NCBI RefSeq assembly: GCF_029868625.1
Contig: NZ_JARWOJ010000067.1
Span: 1-40,464, forward strand
Source: Nocardia neocaledoniensis
Lineage (GTDB): Bacteria; Actinomycetota; Actinomycetes; Mycobacteriales; Mycobacteriaceae
Length of the DNA: 40,464 nucleotides
Direction: 5' to 3'
Both the position numbers and the translations under genes were made by a program. Of the stretch, positions 17,494-25,666 are shown in pieces; the stretch's first letter is position 1; each line of letters begins with the position of its first letter. Under the pieces are notes generated by a model, which was given only the letters and a program-made list of their open reading frames with translations, ran no database searches and was not told the DNA's origin.

Positions 17494-18672
17494 TCACCGC
17501 GCCGGCCGGCGCGGAATCCGGGATTCCCATTCGGTGCCGAGGTCGTCACCCTCGCTCAGCAGTTCGACCGTGCCGCCGAGCTCGGTGATCCGGCCGACGA
17601 TGGAGCGCGAAACCCCCATCCGCCCTTCTGCTTCCGCCGCCGCCAGCCTGCCTGCGGGGATGCCGACGCCGTCGTCGCGCACGCTCACCACCAGCATGTC
17701 ACCGGTGTCCTCCAGCAGCACATAGGCTTTCGCGTCCGGCCCGGCATGCAGGTCGACGTTCGACAGGGCGGTGGCGACGGCGGCGGCGATCTCGTGCGCG
17801 GCGGAGCGGGCGACGAGCACCGGGTCACCGGGCGTCGCCACCGTCACCTTCGGCCTGGCCTGCGCGGTCAGCAGCGGCCGCAGATCGACCTCGGCCTCGC
17901 CCGCATCGGGCAGTTCGGCCTGTTCCGAGAGCAGGACCCGCAGCGCCACTTCCTGTTCCCCGGCCCGCTGCGCGAGTTCGGACGCAGGACCACCGATCTC
18001 GGAGCCGCGCCGTTTGATGTAGGCCAGCACCTGCAGCACACCGTCGTGGACCTCGCGCGCGATCCGCTCCCGCTCCTGGGCGGCGGCGGTGATCCGCAGC
18101 GCCCGCTCGACCTGCACCTGGGCGCGGCGCGCGGTGTTGGCGGCCAAACCCAGTGCGAGCCCGACGGAGACGAGCACCGGCGCCGTCGCGTCGCCCCACA
18201 CGTCCTGCCCCCACTGTTCGCGCACGGTCACCACCACCGCCGACATGGCCAGCCCCGCGATCACCCCGGCGACAGGGCCGCGCAGAATCGCCATGGAGAT
18301 CACCGAATTCGCGATCCACAACGTGGTCGGCAGCGTCTGATGGCCGTGGTACCAGCCGTAATCGGCGACGAGCCGGGTCGAGGCGATCAGCAGCACCGTC
18401 ACCACCTGGTCGCCGAAGACCACCCAGCCGCGGATCCGCCCGGTGGCGGCGGGGAAGTACCACTGCGAGAGCAACAGCGCGGAGGTGCCCGACCAGATGA
18501 CCATCACCGCGATCAGCACCCAGCTCAGCCGCGGATGCTGATAGTAGGGCGCCGAGGCGATCTGCTGGCCGATCGCGTACAGCAGGGTGACCAGCCGGAA
18601 GGCCTGGGCGGCCCGCCACAGGGGCGCGGTCGCCGCGTCGGTCGAGCTCAGCTCAGCTGTGTGGGTCCGCAT
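17494..18672 (-). CDS. Sensor histidine kinase, NarX/MacS type
   Basis: A 392-residue kinase with four to six transmembrane helices in residues 25-180 and little extracellular sequence, suggesting membrane-stress or intramembrane sensing. The HisKA_3 dimerisation domain carries the phospho-acceptor in ERERIAREVHDGVLQVLAYIKRRG (His209). The HATPase domain shows a loose N box (ATALSNVDLHAG), a G1 box DDGVGIP and MGVSRSI. The IKRRG run after the H-box and the overall layout fit what I recall as the MacS family. The start ATG at 18672 overlaps the end of the upstream permease gene by 20 bp, so the permease, kinase and regulator are probably co-translated. The signal is not deducible. Confidence 0.88.
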   Translation of the reverse strand: MRTHTAELSSTDAATAPLWRAAQAFRLVTLLYAIGQQIASAPYYQHPRLSWVLIAVMVIWSGTSALLLSQWYFPAATGRIRGWVVFGDQVVTVLLIASTRLVADYGWYHGHQTLPTTLWIANSVISMAILRGPVAGVIAGLAMSAVVVTVREQWGQDVWGDATAPVLVSVGLALGLAANTARRAQVQVERALRITAAAQERERIAREVHDGVLQVLAYIKRRGSEIGGPASELAQRAGEQEVALRVLLSEQAELPDAGEAEVDLRPLLTAQARPKVTVATPGDPVLVARSAAHEIAAAVATALSNVDLHAGPDAKAYVLLEDTGDMLVVSVRDDGVGIPAGRLAAAEAEGRMGVSRSIVGRITELGGTVELLSEGDDLGTEWESRIPRRPAR

Positions 18673-19885
18673 CGCCGGACTCCGCCTTGCGCAGCGTGCG
18701 CGTGATGTCGAACCGGCCGGGTTCCGGCTTGTCCGGCTCGGCCGAGAAGAGCCTGCGTTCCTCGCCGCCCGCGAGTTCGCCGTAGACCTCCTCGGGACTG
18801 TCGGCCAGCAGATACCGGATCGCGGTGTTGCCGACCGCGATCAACGGCACGGCCAGCAGCGCGCCCGCGATCCCGCCGACGACCAGGCCCGCGGCGATCG
18901 CCAGCACCACGGCCAGCGGATGGATGCTCACCGCGCGCCCGAGCAGCAGCGGCTGCAGCACATGGCCTTCCAGCTGCATCACCGCGATGATGATGCCGAG
19001 CACGATCAGCGCCGTCACCAGGCCCTTGGTGACCAGCGCGATGAAGACCGCGACGAACCCGGCGAAGAACGCGCCGATGATCGGGATGAACGCGCTGATG
19101 AACACCAGCGACGCCAGCGGCAGGGCCAACGGCACGTGCAGGATCGCCAGGCCGGCACCGATGCCGATCGCGTCGACCGCGGCCACCACGACGGTCGCGC
19201 GGACGAACCCGACCAGTGTGCCGAAGCCCAGTTCACCGGCGGTGCGGACCTTTTCCCGATGCGCGGTGGGAATGATCCTGGTGATGAAGTGCCAGATCTG
19301 GTCGCCGCCGTAGAGGAAGAAGATCAGGATGAACAGGATCAGGAACGCACCGGTGAGGATGTGCCCGATCGTGGTGGCGGTGGTGAGCGCGCCGCTGGTC
19401 AGCGCCTCGCGGTTGTCCTGGACGGTGCGCACGATGGTGTCGCCCGCGCTGCGGATCTGCTGATCGCTCAGATGCGCCGGGCCGTTGATCAGCCAGTCCT
19501 GCACCTTGTGCACGCTGTTGGTGACCTCGTTGGACAGGCCGGGCACACCGTCGACGAACTGCTCGACGACGAACGTCATGATCCCGGCGAGCAGCCCGAT
19601 CGACCCGACCAGGGCGACGAACACGCCCAGCGAGCGCGGAATCCCCACCCGCTGCATCCAGTCGACCAGGGGCGCGAGCAGCGCGGCGGCGAGTAGCGCG
19701 ATCGCCAGCGGGATCACCACGGTGGCGAATTTCTGGACCAACATGCCGACCGCGAGGAGGGCGGCGAAGATGATCAGCAGCCGCCAGCTCCATGCCGCCG
19801 CTTTCCGGACCAGGGGATGTACTGCCTCCGCGTCCGCGCGCCAAGGCGCGGGCGGGGACACGGAATCTACCTTCTGGTCGGTCAC
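18653..19885 (-). CDS. AI-2E family transporter (PerM-like permease)
   Basis: A 410-residue polytopic membrane protein with the AI-2E/UPF0118 plan. Two helices lie near residues 33-75, a helical loop with VDGVPGLSNEV follows, and a C-terminal bundle holds the family segments FISAFIPIIGAF, LEGHVLQPLLLGRAVSIHPLAVVLAIAAG and GALLAVPLIAV. Members export small molecules or ions; AI-2 export itself is shown for few. The start is GTG at 19885, preceded after 7 nt by a TAGGCT -10-like hexamer with no Shine-Dalgarno sequence, so the message may be leaderless. It is the first gene of the block leading into the two-component system, which it overlaps by 20 bp, so it may be a sensory partner. Confidence 0.87.
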   Translation of the reverse strand: MTDQKVDSVSPPAPWRADAEAVHPLVRKAAAWSWRLLIIFAALLAVGMLVQKFATVVIPLAIALLAAALLAPLVDWMQRVGIPRSLGVFVALVGSIGLLAGIMTFVVEQFVDGVPGLSNEVTNSVHKVQDWLINGPAHLSDQQIRSAGDTIVRTVQDNREALTSGALTTATTIGHILTGAFLILFILIFFLYGGDQIWHFITRIIPTAHREKVRTAGELGFGTLVGFVRATVVVAAVDAIGIGAGLAILHVPLALPLASLVFISAFIPIIGAFFAGFVAVFIALVTKGLVTALIVLGIIIAVMQLEGHVLQPLLLGRAVSIHPLAVVLAIAAGLVVGGIAGALLAVPLIAVGNTAIRYLLADSPEEVYGELAGGEERRLFSAEPDKPEPGRFDITRTLRKAESGDADPHS

Positions 19886-19892
19886 CCGAGAG

Positions 19893-19917
19893 AGCCTATC
19901 GGTCCGAACGCTAGATT
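19893..19917. promoter_or_regulatory. Compact divergent promoter pair, both possibly leaderless
   Basis: Only 39 bp separate the two divergent GTG starts (19885 minus, 19925 plus). TAGATT at 19912-19917 lies 7 nt before the plus-strand GTG. TAGGCT (minus strand, 19898-19893) lies 7 nt before the minus-strand GTG. Both fit the TANNNT -10 consensus at leaderless spacing, and neither start has a good Shine-Dalgarno sequence. No -35 box is clear. Confidence 0.45.
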
Positions 19918-19924
19918 GGTGGTC

Positions 19925-21478
19925 GTGTCGGCGCCACTGGAAGCGGTCAAACAGACCATGCGAACGCGCTGGCCGCTGTATCTGACGTCGGTGCTGCTGG
20001 CCAACGCCTTCGGCGCCGTACTGGTGTGGGCGTTCATCCAGTACGGTCTGCCGGTCCCCGAGGGGGAGGCGGGTGCGGTGCGCCAGACGGGGCTGCTCGC
20101 GCCGGTGCTCGTCTTCGGCGCGGCCGCGGTGCTCAGCATCTTCGCCGCGGCGCTGATGCTGCGGCCGGTGATGCGCTGGCAGATGCGCGGCGGCCCGCCG
20201 AGCAGGCGTGAGCAGATGGCGGCCCTGCATGTGCCGCTTCGGCAGGCGATCGTGCACCTGGTGCTGTGGATCATCGGCGGCGGCATCCTGGCGGCGCTGA
20301 TCATCGTCGAATCGCCCGAGCTGGCCGGCGCGGTGATCATCACCGAATGCATGGCCGCCACCATCGTGTTCGGCTTCACCTACATGCTGGGCGAACGCAT
20401 CCTGCGCCCGGTCGCCGCCGAGGCGCTCACCGAGGGCACCTTCGACCACACCCTCACCCCGGGCGTCGGCACCAGGATGGCCATGACCTGGGGCATGGGC
20501 ACCTTCGCGCCGACCATCGCGATCGTGCTGCTGTGCGTCACCCAGATCTCCTCCGACGTGAAGTTCTCCGCGAACTCGCTGGCCATCTCGATCCTGCTGC
20601 TGTGCGGCGTGGTGATCATGCAGGCGCTGGCGCTGTCGATGCTGACCGGTTCGTCCATCTCCGACCCCGTGCGGCAGCTGTCCCAGGCCATCGACCGGGT
20701 GCAGGCCGGCGCGCGCGACGTGCAGGTCGAGGTGTACGACGGCAGCGAGATCGGGCTGCTGCAGGTCGGTTTCAACCGGATGATGGAAGAGGCGGCCAAG
20801 CGGCGCAAGCTGCAGGAACTGTTCGGCCAGCACGTCGGCGAGGAGGTGGCCCAGCGCGCGCTCGACTACGGCACCGAGCTCGGCGGTGAGACGAGGTTCG
20901 TCGCGGTGCTGTTCGTCGACATGGTCGGCTCGACGGCCGCGGCGGCCGAACGACCGCCGACCGAGGTCGTCAGCCTGCTCAACGAGTTCTTCCGGGTGGT
21001 GGTCGACGTGATCGATCGCCACCACGGTTTCGTCAACAAGTTCGTCGGCGACGCCGCGCTCGCCATCTTCGGCGCGCCGCTGGACCGTCCGGACGCACCG
21101 AGCGCCGCGCTGGCCGCCGCCCGCGATCTGCGGGAGGCACTGCGCGAGGTGACCAGCCTCGACGTCGGCATCGGCGTCTCGGCCGGCCTGGCCGTCGCCG
21201 GAAACATCGGCGCCGCAAATCGTTTCGAATACACGGTGATCGGCGACCCCGTCAACGAGGCGTCGCGGCTCACCGAATTGGCCAAAGATCAACCCGGCCG
21301 CGTTCTCGCTTCGGGCAGCGCGCTCTACTTCGCCGACGAAAGCGAGCAAGACCATTGGGAAACCGGCGACGAGGTCCAGCTGCGTGGCAGACGCAGAAAA
21401 ACCCGCCTGGCCTGGCCGAAGCCGGCGGCGGTCGCGCCCGACGAGGAGCAGGGCGAACAGCTGCGTTCGTTAGGCTGA
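19925..21478 (+). CDS. Membrane-bound class III adenylate/guanylate cyclase with HAMP domain
   Basis: A 517-residue protein with six transmembrane helices (about 18-240), a HAMP linker (SSISDPVRQLSQAIDRVQAG...EIGLLQVGFNRM, 243-290) and a C-terminal cyclase domain. The plan is that of mycobacterial Rv1318c-Rv1320c and Rv3645. Catalytic residues are complete by eye: metal ligands D332 (VLFVDMVGST) and D376 (KFVGDAA), adenine-selecting K372 and D441 (VIGDPVNEASRL), and transition-state N444 and R448. The K/D pair indicates ATP and so cAMP production at the inner membrane. The GTG start at 19925 is chosen for its -10 spacing; other nearby GTG codons are possible. The flippase-like gene begins 4 bp after its stop, so the two form an operon. 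Confidence 0.92.
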   Translation: MSAPLEAVKQTMRTRWPLYLTSVLLANAFGAVLVWAFIQYGLPVPEGEAGAVRQTGLLAPVLVFGAAAVLSIFAAALMLRPVMRWQMRGGPPSRREQMAALHVPLRQAIVHLVLWIIGGGILAALIIVESPELAGAVIITECMAATIVFGFTYMLGERILRPVAAEALTEGTFDHTLTPGVGTRMAMTWGMGTFAPTIAIVLLCVTQISSDVKFSANSLAISILLLCGVVIMQALALSMLTGSSISDPVRQLSQAIDRVQAGARDVQVEVYDGSEIGLLQVGFNRMMEEAAKRRKLQELFGQHVGEEVAQRALDYGTELGGETRFVAVLFVDMVGSTAAAAERPPTEVVSLLNEFFRVVVDVIDRHHGFVNKFVGDAALAIFGAPLDRPDAPSAALAAARDLREALREVTSLDVGIGVSAGLAVAGNIGAANRFEYTVIGDPVNEASRLTELAKDQPGRVLASGSALYFADESEQDHWETGDEVQLRGRRRKTRLAWPKPAAVAPDEEQGEQLRSLG

Positions 21479-21482
21479 GACC

Positions 21483-22565
21483 GTGACGGCCGACGGCGAC
21501 CTAGCAGGCGAACCCGCCTCGCCACCGACCGAGCGCCGCCGCCGGTTCCGGTGGGTCAAGTGGGTGCTCGGTGCGGTGCTGCTCGCCCTGCTCGTCGGCG
21601 AGGGCGTCTACCTGTGGCCGCGGCTGCACGAATCCTGGCGCACGCTCACCGAGATCCATTGGGGCTGGCTGCTGCTGTGCATCGTGTTGCAGGCGATGTC
21701 GATGAGCGGTTTCGGCCGGGTGCAGAAGCAGCTGCTGCACGCGGGCGGGGTGGATGTCAGCCAGCGCAAGTCGGTGTCGGTGGTGTACGGCGCGACCGCC
21801 ATGTCGGTGACGCTGCCCGCCGGTCAGGTGTTCTCCACCGCGTTCACCTACCGCCAGACCCGGCGCTGGGGAGCGAGCCCGATCGTGGCGTCCTGGCAGC
21901 TGGTGTTCTCCGGCGTGGTGGCCGCGGCCGGGCTGGCCCTGCTCGGCATCGGCGGCGCTCTGCTGGTCGGCACGCAGATCGGCGGCAAGCTGATCGCCTC
22001 GGTGGTGATCCTCGGCGTGGTGCTGATCGCGGCGAACTACCTGGCCAGGCATCCCGGCACCCTGGAGGCGATCCTCAAGCGGGTGCTCGCGCTGGTGAAC
22101 CGGATCAGGAAGAAGCCCGCGGGCAACGGCATCGCGAAGCTGGCCGAGATCAGGGCCCAGCTCGAATCGGTGGACCTGGGCAAGAAGGACGCGGCGCTGG
22201 TCGGGGTGTGGGCGCTGGTGCACCGGTTCGCCGACGTGGCCTGTCTCGGCGCGGCCTGTTACGCGGTCGGCGCCGATCCCAAGCTGTCCGGCCTGCTCAT
22301 CGCGTTCACCGCGGGCAAGGCCGTCGGCTCCATCCCGTTCGCGCCGGGCGGCATCGTCTACGTGGACGCGACTCTCATCTACGGCCTCACCGCCGGCGCC
22401 GGTCTGCCCGCCTCACAGGCGGTGGCGGCCGCGTTCGTCTACCGGTTCGTGAGCTTCATCCTCGTCGCGATCGTCGGCTGGATCGTCTTCGCGTTCCTCT
22501 ACCGCACCCCACACGCCGACGACGACGAGTACGAGCAGGAGTTCAAGCGGCAGCGCCGGATCTAG
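21483..22565 (+). CDS. Lysylphosphatidylglycerol synthase TM-region / UPF0104 family membrane protein
   Basis: A 360-residue protein with about eight transmembrane helices, resembling the flippase half of MprF and the stand-alone YbhN/AglD family (UPF0104). Recognisable segments are VYGATAMSVTLPAGQVFSTAFTYR and AGKAVGSIPFAPGGIVYVDATLI, where Gly/Pro-rich re-entrant loops are typical. There is no C-terminal aminoacyl-transferase domain, so it cannot make lysyl-PG on its own. A short basic N-terminus and an acidic-then-basic C-terminal tail face the cytoplasm. It begins with GTG 4 bp after the cyclase and its last 4 bp overlap the end of the convergent DUF3054 gene. A lipid or glycolipid flipping role is family-based inference. 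Confidence 0.82.
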   Translation: MTADGDLAGEPASPPTERRRRFRWVKWVLGAVLLALLVGEGVYLWPRLHESWRTLTEIHWGWLLLCIVLQAMSMSGFGRVQKQLLHAGGVDVSQRKSVSVVYGATAMSVTLPAGQVFSTAFTYRQTRRWGASPIVASWQLVFSGVVAAAGLALLGIGGALLVGTQIGGKLIASVVILGVVLIAANYLARHPGTLEAILKRVLALVNRIRKKPAGNGIAKLAEIRAQLESVDLGKKDAALVGVWALVHRFADVACLGAACYAVGADPKLSGLLIAFTAGKAVGSIPFAPGGIVYVDATLIYGLTAGAGLPASQAVAAAFVYRFVSFILVAIVGWIVFAFLYRTPHADDDEYEQEFKRQRRI

Positions 22566-22918
22566 CGCAGCGCCCGGATCGCCGCGCGCCAGCCGAGCAG
22601 GAACAGCGCGAGGACGCTCGCCGCGACGATGATGAAGCTCACGGCCACCCCCTGCCCGCTCACGGCCCGCAACAGCATGCCGCCGACGAGGGTGCACGCC
22701 CAGATGACGAGCCCGCTCGGCCACACCGCCGTCGCGTCGAATCGACTGCCACGCGCGATGAACACCGCGACCGCCCAGCCGACGAGCAGCCCGATCCCGA
22801 ACGGCCACACCGTCTTCAGCAGACCCGCCAGCACCGCCTCGTCGTGACTGCGCCGACCGATCGCACAGAAAACGATCACCAGCAGGGCATCGACAAGCAA
22901 CGGCGCGAATCTCCTCAC
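22562..22918 (-). CDS. DUF3054 small membrane protein
   Basis: A 118-residue protein with four transmembrane helices. The segment FCAIGRRSHDEAVLAGLLKTVWPFGIGLLVGW is the signature of DUF3054, a family of actinobacterial membrane proteins without known function. The start is GTG at 22918. It lies 84 bp downstream of the degenerate penicillin-binding-protein gene on the same strand and could be co-transcribed with it. Its last 4 bp overlap the end of the convergent flippase-like gene. Confidence 0.8.
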   Translation of the reverse strand: MRRFAPLLVDALLVIVFCAIGRRSHDEAVLAGLLKTVWPFGIGLLVGWAVAVFIARGSRFDATAVWPSGLVIWACTLVGGMLLRAVSGQGVAVSFIIVAASVLALFLLGWRAAIRALR

Positions 22919-23002
22919 GCCTGGAGCCTAACCGTTCATGATCGACATCGAGACCGGCCCCACCGCCCCTGACCAGTGCGCGATCTGCACGCACATCCGC
23001 GC

Positions 23003-24691
23003 TTACGGTTCGGGCGTGGCCAGGGATTTCAGCAGGACGGACGCGAGTCGCGAGGTGGCGTCGCCGCTGTCGGCGTCGGCGATGTGCACCGCGAAGACCA
23101 GGTCGCCCATGGCCGCGAGCAGCCAGCCGTCGGAGCCGCCGGTCGCGGTGAAGGCGGTGACATCGCGGAAACCGCGCAGCGCGGCGGCCTCCGGCTTGCC
23201 GATGCCCTCGTGCATCATGGCGCGCAACCGGTCCACCGCTGGCTGCGGGAGCGCGGGCACCGGGGTCTCGGTGGTGCTCGGCTTGCCGTTCTCGATCATC
23301 GGCGGGACCACCGAGCCGCGGGTGATCGCGGCGGCGGCGATGGCCATGCCGAACGGGCTGGCCAGCACGGCGTCGGAGCCCGCTCCCTGCCGCACCTGTT
23401 CGGTGCTGCGTCCCGGCGCGGCGATCCGGCCGGTCACCTCGTCGAGCCCGTGCACCTTGAAGTCGACGCCGACGCCGAGCGCGGTGGCCGCCTCGGCCGC
23501 CTCCTGCTCCGAGACATCCTGTGGCGCTTTGTTCTTCGTCGCGGCGGCGACGGTGCGGAACAGTTCCATCGTGCCGCCCGCCGGGTACAGACCGGTGAAC
23601 GCGATCGGCCCCTTCTCGGTGGCGTAGCTGTTCTGCGCGACCGCGACGACCGCGCCGGTGGACGGCTGGATCGCCACCACCGAGGCCGGGGTGCCGACGC
23701 TGACGACCGCGTCCTCGGCCGCGCGCTGCAACCGCTGGTCCATCGTCGCGGAGATGTCCGGCCCGGCCGGGCCCTGGTACCCGGCGACCTGGTTGACGAA
23801 CCGGCCATCGGCCTCGAAGATCTGCACGCCCCAGCCCGCGGTGGCCTCCTGGCTGTCGAACCACACCTCGCGCAGCGCGTCCAGCATGGGCGACCAGGTG
23901 CGCCGGTCGGCCGAGATCAGCTTGGGCTGCTTCTCCATCACCACACCGGGCACCTTGGCCATCCGCGGTTCCAGGATCGCGAAATCGCCCTCGCGCAGGT
24001 TGACCGCGACCACCGGCTGTCCCTGCGACGCGGCCAGCTGCTGCATCAGCGAGGGCCCGGTGATCAGCGGCGCGACCGGTTCGATGGCCTCGGCCAGCGC
24101 GTTGGTCGAGCCGACGAGGTCGCCGGTGCGGCTCGGATCGATCTTGATGACATTGATCGTCTGCTCGGTCATCAGCGGCTCACCGGCCAGGTCGACGACC
24201 CGCGGCGGCGGCTTCGCGGTGGTGCGCACCAGCTTGACGGTGCGATTGTTGGTGAGCTGCGGCATCACGACCGCGGGCTCCCAGGTGATGCGCCAGCCGA
24301 TGGCGAGCTTGCGGACGGTGCCCTGGAGGGTATAGGTCCAGTCCTTGCGCTCACCGAAGTTCCAGGCGACGTCCATGCTGAAGATGGCCGACTGCGGATC
24401 GAGATCGATGACCTGGGTCTTCTCGTAGTCGACCGTGCCGGTCGCGAGGCCCTCGAACATTTGCTTCATGGTTGCCGAAGCGGCGGCGGGGTACGAGGTC
24501 AGGTCGGCGGCCTTGGTGTAGTCCTGCTCGTCGAGCAAGTCGGTGAACCGCTGGACAACCGATTCCGACTCACTGGACTTGTCCCCCACCCCGCACGAGC
24601 ACAGCGCGATGGCGAGGGTCGCGACCCCCGCGATCGCCATTGCGCCCCGGACCCGAAAGCGGCGGGATCCCCACACATCCATATCGCCCAC
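23003..24691 (-). CDS. Penicillin-binding-protein-like lipoprotein with degenerate transpeptidase motifs
   Basis: A 562-residue secreted protein. The order is: signal peptide with a lipobox-like LCSC (Cys33), NTF2-like domain of MecA/PBP type (about 42-150), linker/dimer region (160-330), and a transpeptidase-like domain from ~335. That fold is clear (SVVAIQPSTGAVVAVAQ, FTGLYPAGGTMELF, AGSDAVLASPFGMA). However, the SxxK motif is GTME (373-376), the SxN position reads SEQ (395-397) and KTG reads ATG (516-518), so acyl-enzyme chemistry looks impossible. It resembles PbpA-lipo/Rv2864c-type proteins and is probably a structural or regulatory pseudoenzyme outside the cell membrane. The start is GTG 24691 or ATG 24682. 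The frame is intact over its whole length, arguing against a decaying pseudogene. Confidence 0.8.
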   Translation of the reverse strand: MGDMDVWGSRRFRVRGAMAIAGVATLAIALCSCGVGDKSSESESVVQRFTDLLDEQDYTKAADLTSYPAAASATMKQMFEGLATGTVDYEKTQVIDLDPQSAIFSMDVAWNFGERKDWTYTLQGTVRKLAIGWRITWEPAVVMPQLTNNRTVKLVRTTAKPPPRVVDLAGEPLMTEQTINVIKIDPSRTGDLVGSTNALAEAIEPVAPLITGPSLMQQLAASQGQPVVAVNLREGDFAILEPRMAKVPGVVMEKQPKLISADRRTWSPMLDALREVWFDSQEATAGWGVQIFEADGRFVNQVAGYQGPAGPDISATMDQRLQRAAEDAVVSVGTPASVVAIQPSTGAVVAVAQNSYATEKGPIAFTGLYPAGGTMELFRTVAAATKNKAPQDVSEQEAAEAATALGVGVDFKVHGLDEVTGRIAAPGRSTEQVRQGAGSDAVLASPFGMAIAAAAITRGSVVPPMIENGKPSTTETPVPALPQPAVDRLRAMMHEGIGKPEAAALRGFRDVTAFTATGGSDGWLLAAMGDLVFAVHIADADSGDATSRLASVLLKSLATPEP

Positions 24692-25081
24692 TCTTCACTC
24701 TTGCCACTCCGGTAACAAATCCACCGTACCGGAAGTTGACCCGTCTCCGATGCCCCGGTAACACGGGACGACTACCCGACCACAGCACCTCGATTGTGCC
24801 CGATATCTCCCCCTGCCGAGGGGCCGATTTCGAACCTCGCCCAGCCAGTGGCAACAACTGGCGCGCTAACCGTACCGGCAGGCCCGCCCGGTTGTGTGCA
24901 TCTCGCATTGTCCCGGCGATTCAACGCGAGGATACCCAGGCCCGCCCCCGCTCAACCCCGGCGACCGACGATCGGAATCCACCCGGAAGCGACGTTCTCG
25001 CAGAGCATAAGTCACCGCGCATATATCGGCGTAATCTTGTAATCAACGCAACGTGCGCTACACAGACAGCAGGTGATTGCC
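24692..25081. other. 390-bp gene-free gap
   Basis: No gene is seen. The left part holds two copies of CCGGTAACA (24709-24717 and 24755-24763), possibly regulatory for the penicillin-binding-protein-like gene. The middle holds the tRNA-like fold at 24812-24882. The right part, about 25000-25060, is AT-rich (CATATATCGG, TAATCTTGTAATC) and probably contains the promoter for the gene at 25082. Confidence 0.6.
24812..24882 (-). other. tRNA-like degenerate element
   Basis: Read on the minus strand, 71 nt fold like a tRNA missing its D stem. A perfect 7-bp acceptor-like stem (CCTGCCG / CGGCAGG, outer ends) encloses a CCAGT / ACTGG hairpin with the 7-nt loop TGTTGCC, and a T-arm-like hairpin around GGTTCGAAATC. 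The stretch GGTTAGCGCG resembles a D-loop 3' half. Faults are: no U33 before an anticodon in the best fold, only 14 nt where the D-arm should be, the T-stem paired with a bulge and no C61, and no 3' CCA. A shifted register would give a GCC anticodon (Gly) with weak pairing. It is a pseudo-tRNA, an integration scar, or chance. Confidence 0.3.
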
Positions 25082-25651
25082 ATGCGGAACGCTCATCGCG
25101 AACGCGGATTCGGCCGGCCAGGCGGCTGGCAGCAAGCGGACCTCCCCGACCCGTCCGACGCGCCGGACTGGTTCGCCGGACGATTGCCCGCCGACTGGTT
25201 CACCGGGCCGCCCGAGATCGAGATCGACCGCGACGAGATCGTGGTCGTCGGCGAACTGCCGCCGCCCGAAGCCGCCGACGGAGCGCCGGTCTCGGCGGCC
25301 ACGAAGGAGGGCGCGCTCGCCCGCTGGCGCGAGTCGACCCGCCCCGCCCGGATGCAGATCGCCGACGAGGCCCAGCGCCGTTATCGCCGCAGCGTCGCCT
25401 GGGGCGTGCGGCTCGACGGGGAGCGCGTCCTGTTCACCCACCTCGCGGTTCCGGTGATGACGCGGCTGCGCCAGCCCGAACGGCAGGTCCTCGACACGCT
25501 GATCGACGCGGGCGTCGCCCGCTCCCGCGCCGACGCGCTGGCCTGGACGGTGAAGCTGGCGGGCAAGCACGCCGAGAGCTGGCTGGCCGAACTCCGCGAG
25601 GCCATGCGCAAGGTCGACGACCTGCGCTCGGAGGGCCCGACCGGACTGTGA
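25082..25651 (+). CDS. Conserved actinobacterial hypothetical protein
   Basis: A 189-residue soluble protein, not assigned a function. The N-terminal third is acidic with repeated Trp/Phe-Pro segments (PDWFAGRLPADWFTGPPEIEID). The C-terminal two-thirds are helical with a recognisable conserved core: RRYRRSVAWGVRLDGERVLFTHLAVP, then RQPERQVLDTLIDAGVARSRADALAWTVKLAGKHAESWL. The RSRADALAWTV helix pair recalls ribbon-helix-helix or degron-type domains, but this is weak. Similar proteins occur widely in Streptomyces and relatives, as far as I recall. ATG 25082 is preferred to GTG 25073 because AGCAGGTG lies before it. It is 15 bp upstream of aroQ and likely co-transcribed. Confidence 0.65.
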   Translation: MRNAHRERGFGRPGGWQQADLPDPSDAPDWFAGRLPADWFTGPPEIEIDRDEIVVVGELPPPEAADGAPVSAATKEGALARWRESTRPARMQIADEAQRRYRRSVAWGVRLDGERVLFTHLAVPVMTRLRQPERQVLDTLIDAGVARSRADALAWTVKLAGKHAESWLAELREAMRKVDDLRSEGPTGL

Positions 25652-25666
25652 ATTAAGGTGGCCTGC

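Noticed and set aside
19886..21355. 490-residue N-terminal extension of the AI-2E permease frame
   Set aside because: It is antisense to the cyclase gene; the permease family begins near the GTG at 19885.
21483..22565. Annotating the flippase-like protein as full lysylphosphatidylglycerol synthase (MprF/LysX)
   Set aside because: Only the membrane part is present; the aminoacyl-transferase and tRNA-synthetase-like domains are missing.
25082..25651. Reading the hypothetical protein upstream of aroQ as an antitoxin or repressor
   Set aside because: The RHH-like helix pair is too weak, it is internal rather than N-terminal, and no toxin gene is adjacent.
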